Positions 5,611 through 6,452 of a stretch of DNA of 6,452 bases are shown here, one piece after another. The DNA is from an uncultured Pseudomonadota bacterium (GTDB lineage: Bacteria; SAR324; NAC60-12). Under the pieces are notes generated by a model. That model saw nothing but the letters and a program-made list of their open reading frames with translations. It ran no database searches and was not told the origin of the DNA. Position 1 is the stretch's first letter. The number at the start of each line of letters is the position of its first letter. The stretch lies in NCBI GenBank assembly GCA_913056375.1, contig CAJXNF010000168.1, positions 1 through 6,452 of the forward strand. The letters run 5' to 3'. A program made the position numbers and the translations under genes.

Positions 5611-6132
5611 TTAGATCTCAATTTCTTCAAATTGTATTTGGCTATTGGTGTAGATGCAAATGTCTGCAGCAATCTGCATGGATTTCTCTGTGATTTCCCG
5701 TGCCCCAATTTCTGTATCGATTAGCGCTCTTGCTGCAGATAGTGCATACATTCCTCCTGAGCCAATTCCGATCAATCCGTCGTCCGGTTCGATTACGTCT
5801 CCATTCCCTGAAATGATCAGAGAGGCCTCTTCACTACAAACTGCAAGCAAAGCTTCTAGACTGCGGAGCATCTTGTTCGTACGCCACTCCTTCGCCAATT
5901 CGACGGCAGATCGTATGAGGCGCCCATTATATTGTTCCAACTTTTCATCAAATTTTTCAAAAAGCGTAAAAGCGTCAGCGGTTGAGCCTGCAAATCCTGC
6001 GATGACTTTGCCATCAAAGGTTCTGCGAATTTTTCTGGCTGAGGCCTTGGTAACAGTATTTCCCATCGAAACTTGGCCATCTCCAGCCATCACGACACGA
6101 TTGTTTTTCCGAACAGAAAGTATGGTGGTCAT
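5611..6132 (-). CDS. hslV: ATP-dependent protease proteolytic subunit HslV
   Basis: Cytosolic threonine peptidase of the HslVU (ClpQY) protease, a bacterial relative of proteasome beta subunits that works as a double hexameric ring capped by HslU. The 173-residue protein is close to the usual ~175. It begins MTTILSVRKN, so removal of Met exposes the catalytic Thr2. AGDGQVSMGNT (residues 16-26) supplies the active-site Asp18, ARKIRR contains Lys34, and GFAGSTADAFTLFE (46-59), LEALLAV (92-98), GNGDV (109-113) and GIGSGG (122-127, with Ser125) are all family hallmarks. The N-terminal Thr, rather than the Ser of Bacillus ClpQ, points to a Gram-negative type. The ATG at 6130-6132 is fixed by the need for Met-Thr-Thr. 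No Shine-Dalgarno sequence is visible in the AT-rich 32-bp gap before it. hslU follows after 21 bp. A long antisense frame covers the gene but is only its shadow. Confidence 0.98.
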   Translation of the reverse strand: MTTILSVRKNNRVVMAGDGQVSMGNTVTKASARKIRRTFDGKVIAGFAGSTADAFTLFEKFDEKLEQYNGRLIRSAVELAKEWRTNKMLRSLEALLAVCSEEASLIISGNGDVIEPDDGLIGIGSGGMYALSAARALIDTEIGAREITEKSMQIAADICIYTNSQIQFEEIEI

Positions 6133-6164
6133 AAATCAATTTAAAAGAATTACCAAAAAACGGA

Positions 6165-6452
6165 CTAATTTGATTCGAAGTAAAACTCACGAAAGTATTG
6201 CCAGCCTGTCCAAAGAGTCACACCTGTAGAAAACCAAAGTAAAACGATACCAATCTCATGGCAGGGAAGCCACAAGGTTGGATAGTGAATCATCAGAAAT
6301 CCCACTGCAAACATCTGGGAAAAAGTTTTCAATTTTCCTCCAGAGTTGGCTGAGATGACTCTCCCCTCAGCCGCTGCAACAGACCTTAGACCTGTGATAG
6401 CAAGCTCTCTCATTAAGATCAAAGTAACCAGAGCACCTGGTGCCCGATCCAC
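6165..6452 (-). CDS. pgsA: Phosphatidylglycerophosphate synthase, C-terminal part (cut by window edge)
   Basis: Membrane enzyme that joins CDP-diacylglycerol and glycerol-3-phosphate to make phosphatidylglycerol phosphate, the first committed step of phosphatidylglycerol and cardiolipin synthesis. About 95 codons are visible, ending in TAG at 6165-6167. The stretch MRELAITGLRS, then GGKLKTFSQM, then a hydrophobic C-terminal helix pair (roughly visible residues 47-58 and 67-85) follow the same order as E. coli PgsA (REIIISALRE ... GKVKTTAQM). The catalytic CDP-alcohol phosphotransferase signature (DG..AR ... G...D...D) should lie beyond position 6452, so it cannot be checked here. The first visible codon, GTG at 6452-6450, is internal and not a start. 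It is the upstream gene of a probable pgsA-hslV-hslU unit, 32 bp before hslV. Family assignment is fairly sure; another CDP-alcohol phosphatidyltransferase is the main alternative. Confidence 0.87.
   Translation of the reverse strand: MDRAPGALVTLILMRELAITGLRSVAAAEGRVISANSGGKLKTFSQMFAVGFLMIHYPTLWLPCHEIGIVLLWFSTGVTLWTGWQYFREFYFESN

Noticed and set aside
5654..6229. A 191-codon plus-strand frame opposite hslV
   Set aside because: It is the antisense shadow of a very well conserved gene, has a biased serine/alanine-rich composition and has no ribosome-binding site.

Overview
The window is a compact bacterial chromosome segment in which every recognisable gene lies on the minus strand, so transcription runs from high to low coordinates. 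Threonine-type HslV with HslU, the Lsp lipoprotein peptidase, PgsA and a family 4 uracil-DNA glycosylase suit a Gram-negative, proteobacteria-like organism. The small DUF3764-like protein hints at a marine host. SAR324, Nitrospina-type or deltaproteobacterial lineages would all fit, but that is a guess: the window has no rRNA or other taxonomic marker.

Right part (4240-6452): the C-terminal half of pgsA (phosphatidylglycerophosphate synthase, cut by the window edge) is followed after 32 bp by hslV and after another 21 bp by hslU. HslV and HslU together form the complete ATP-dependent HslVU protease. The spacing suggests one transcript.

Middle part (1398-4239): a 130-bp gap holds a candidate promoter built around a perfect 12-bp palindrome, with operator-like repeats. 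It is followed by a tight cluster of family 4 uracil-DNA glycosylase (GTG start), then histidyl-tRNA synthetase after a 10-bp gap, then lspA, whose ATG overlaps the hisS stop by one base. A small hairpin at the end of hisS contains the probable lspA ribosome-binding sequence, which suggests translational coupling. The HisRS belongs to a variant subtype that resembles plant organellar enzymes and has no arginine in class II motif 3.

Left part (1-1397): downstream of lspA are two tRNA genes, Val(UAC) and Asp(GUC), both with encoded CCA, then a weak terminator candidate. Next comes a 103-residue DUF3764-like protein with its own good ribosome-binding site. The last ~700 bases contain no intact gene. 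Parts of this stretch are GC-richer than hslU and read like a decayed coding sequence in several frames, possibly a remnant of a MULE-like transposase-type protein, but this is weakly supported.

Most of the window is housekeeping. I see no CRISPR array, intact mobile element, toxin-antitoxin pair or evident new defence system. The most interesting items are the HisRS motif 3 variant, the palindromic control region at 4190-4230, the lspA coupling hairpin and the decayed region at the left end.
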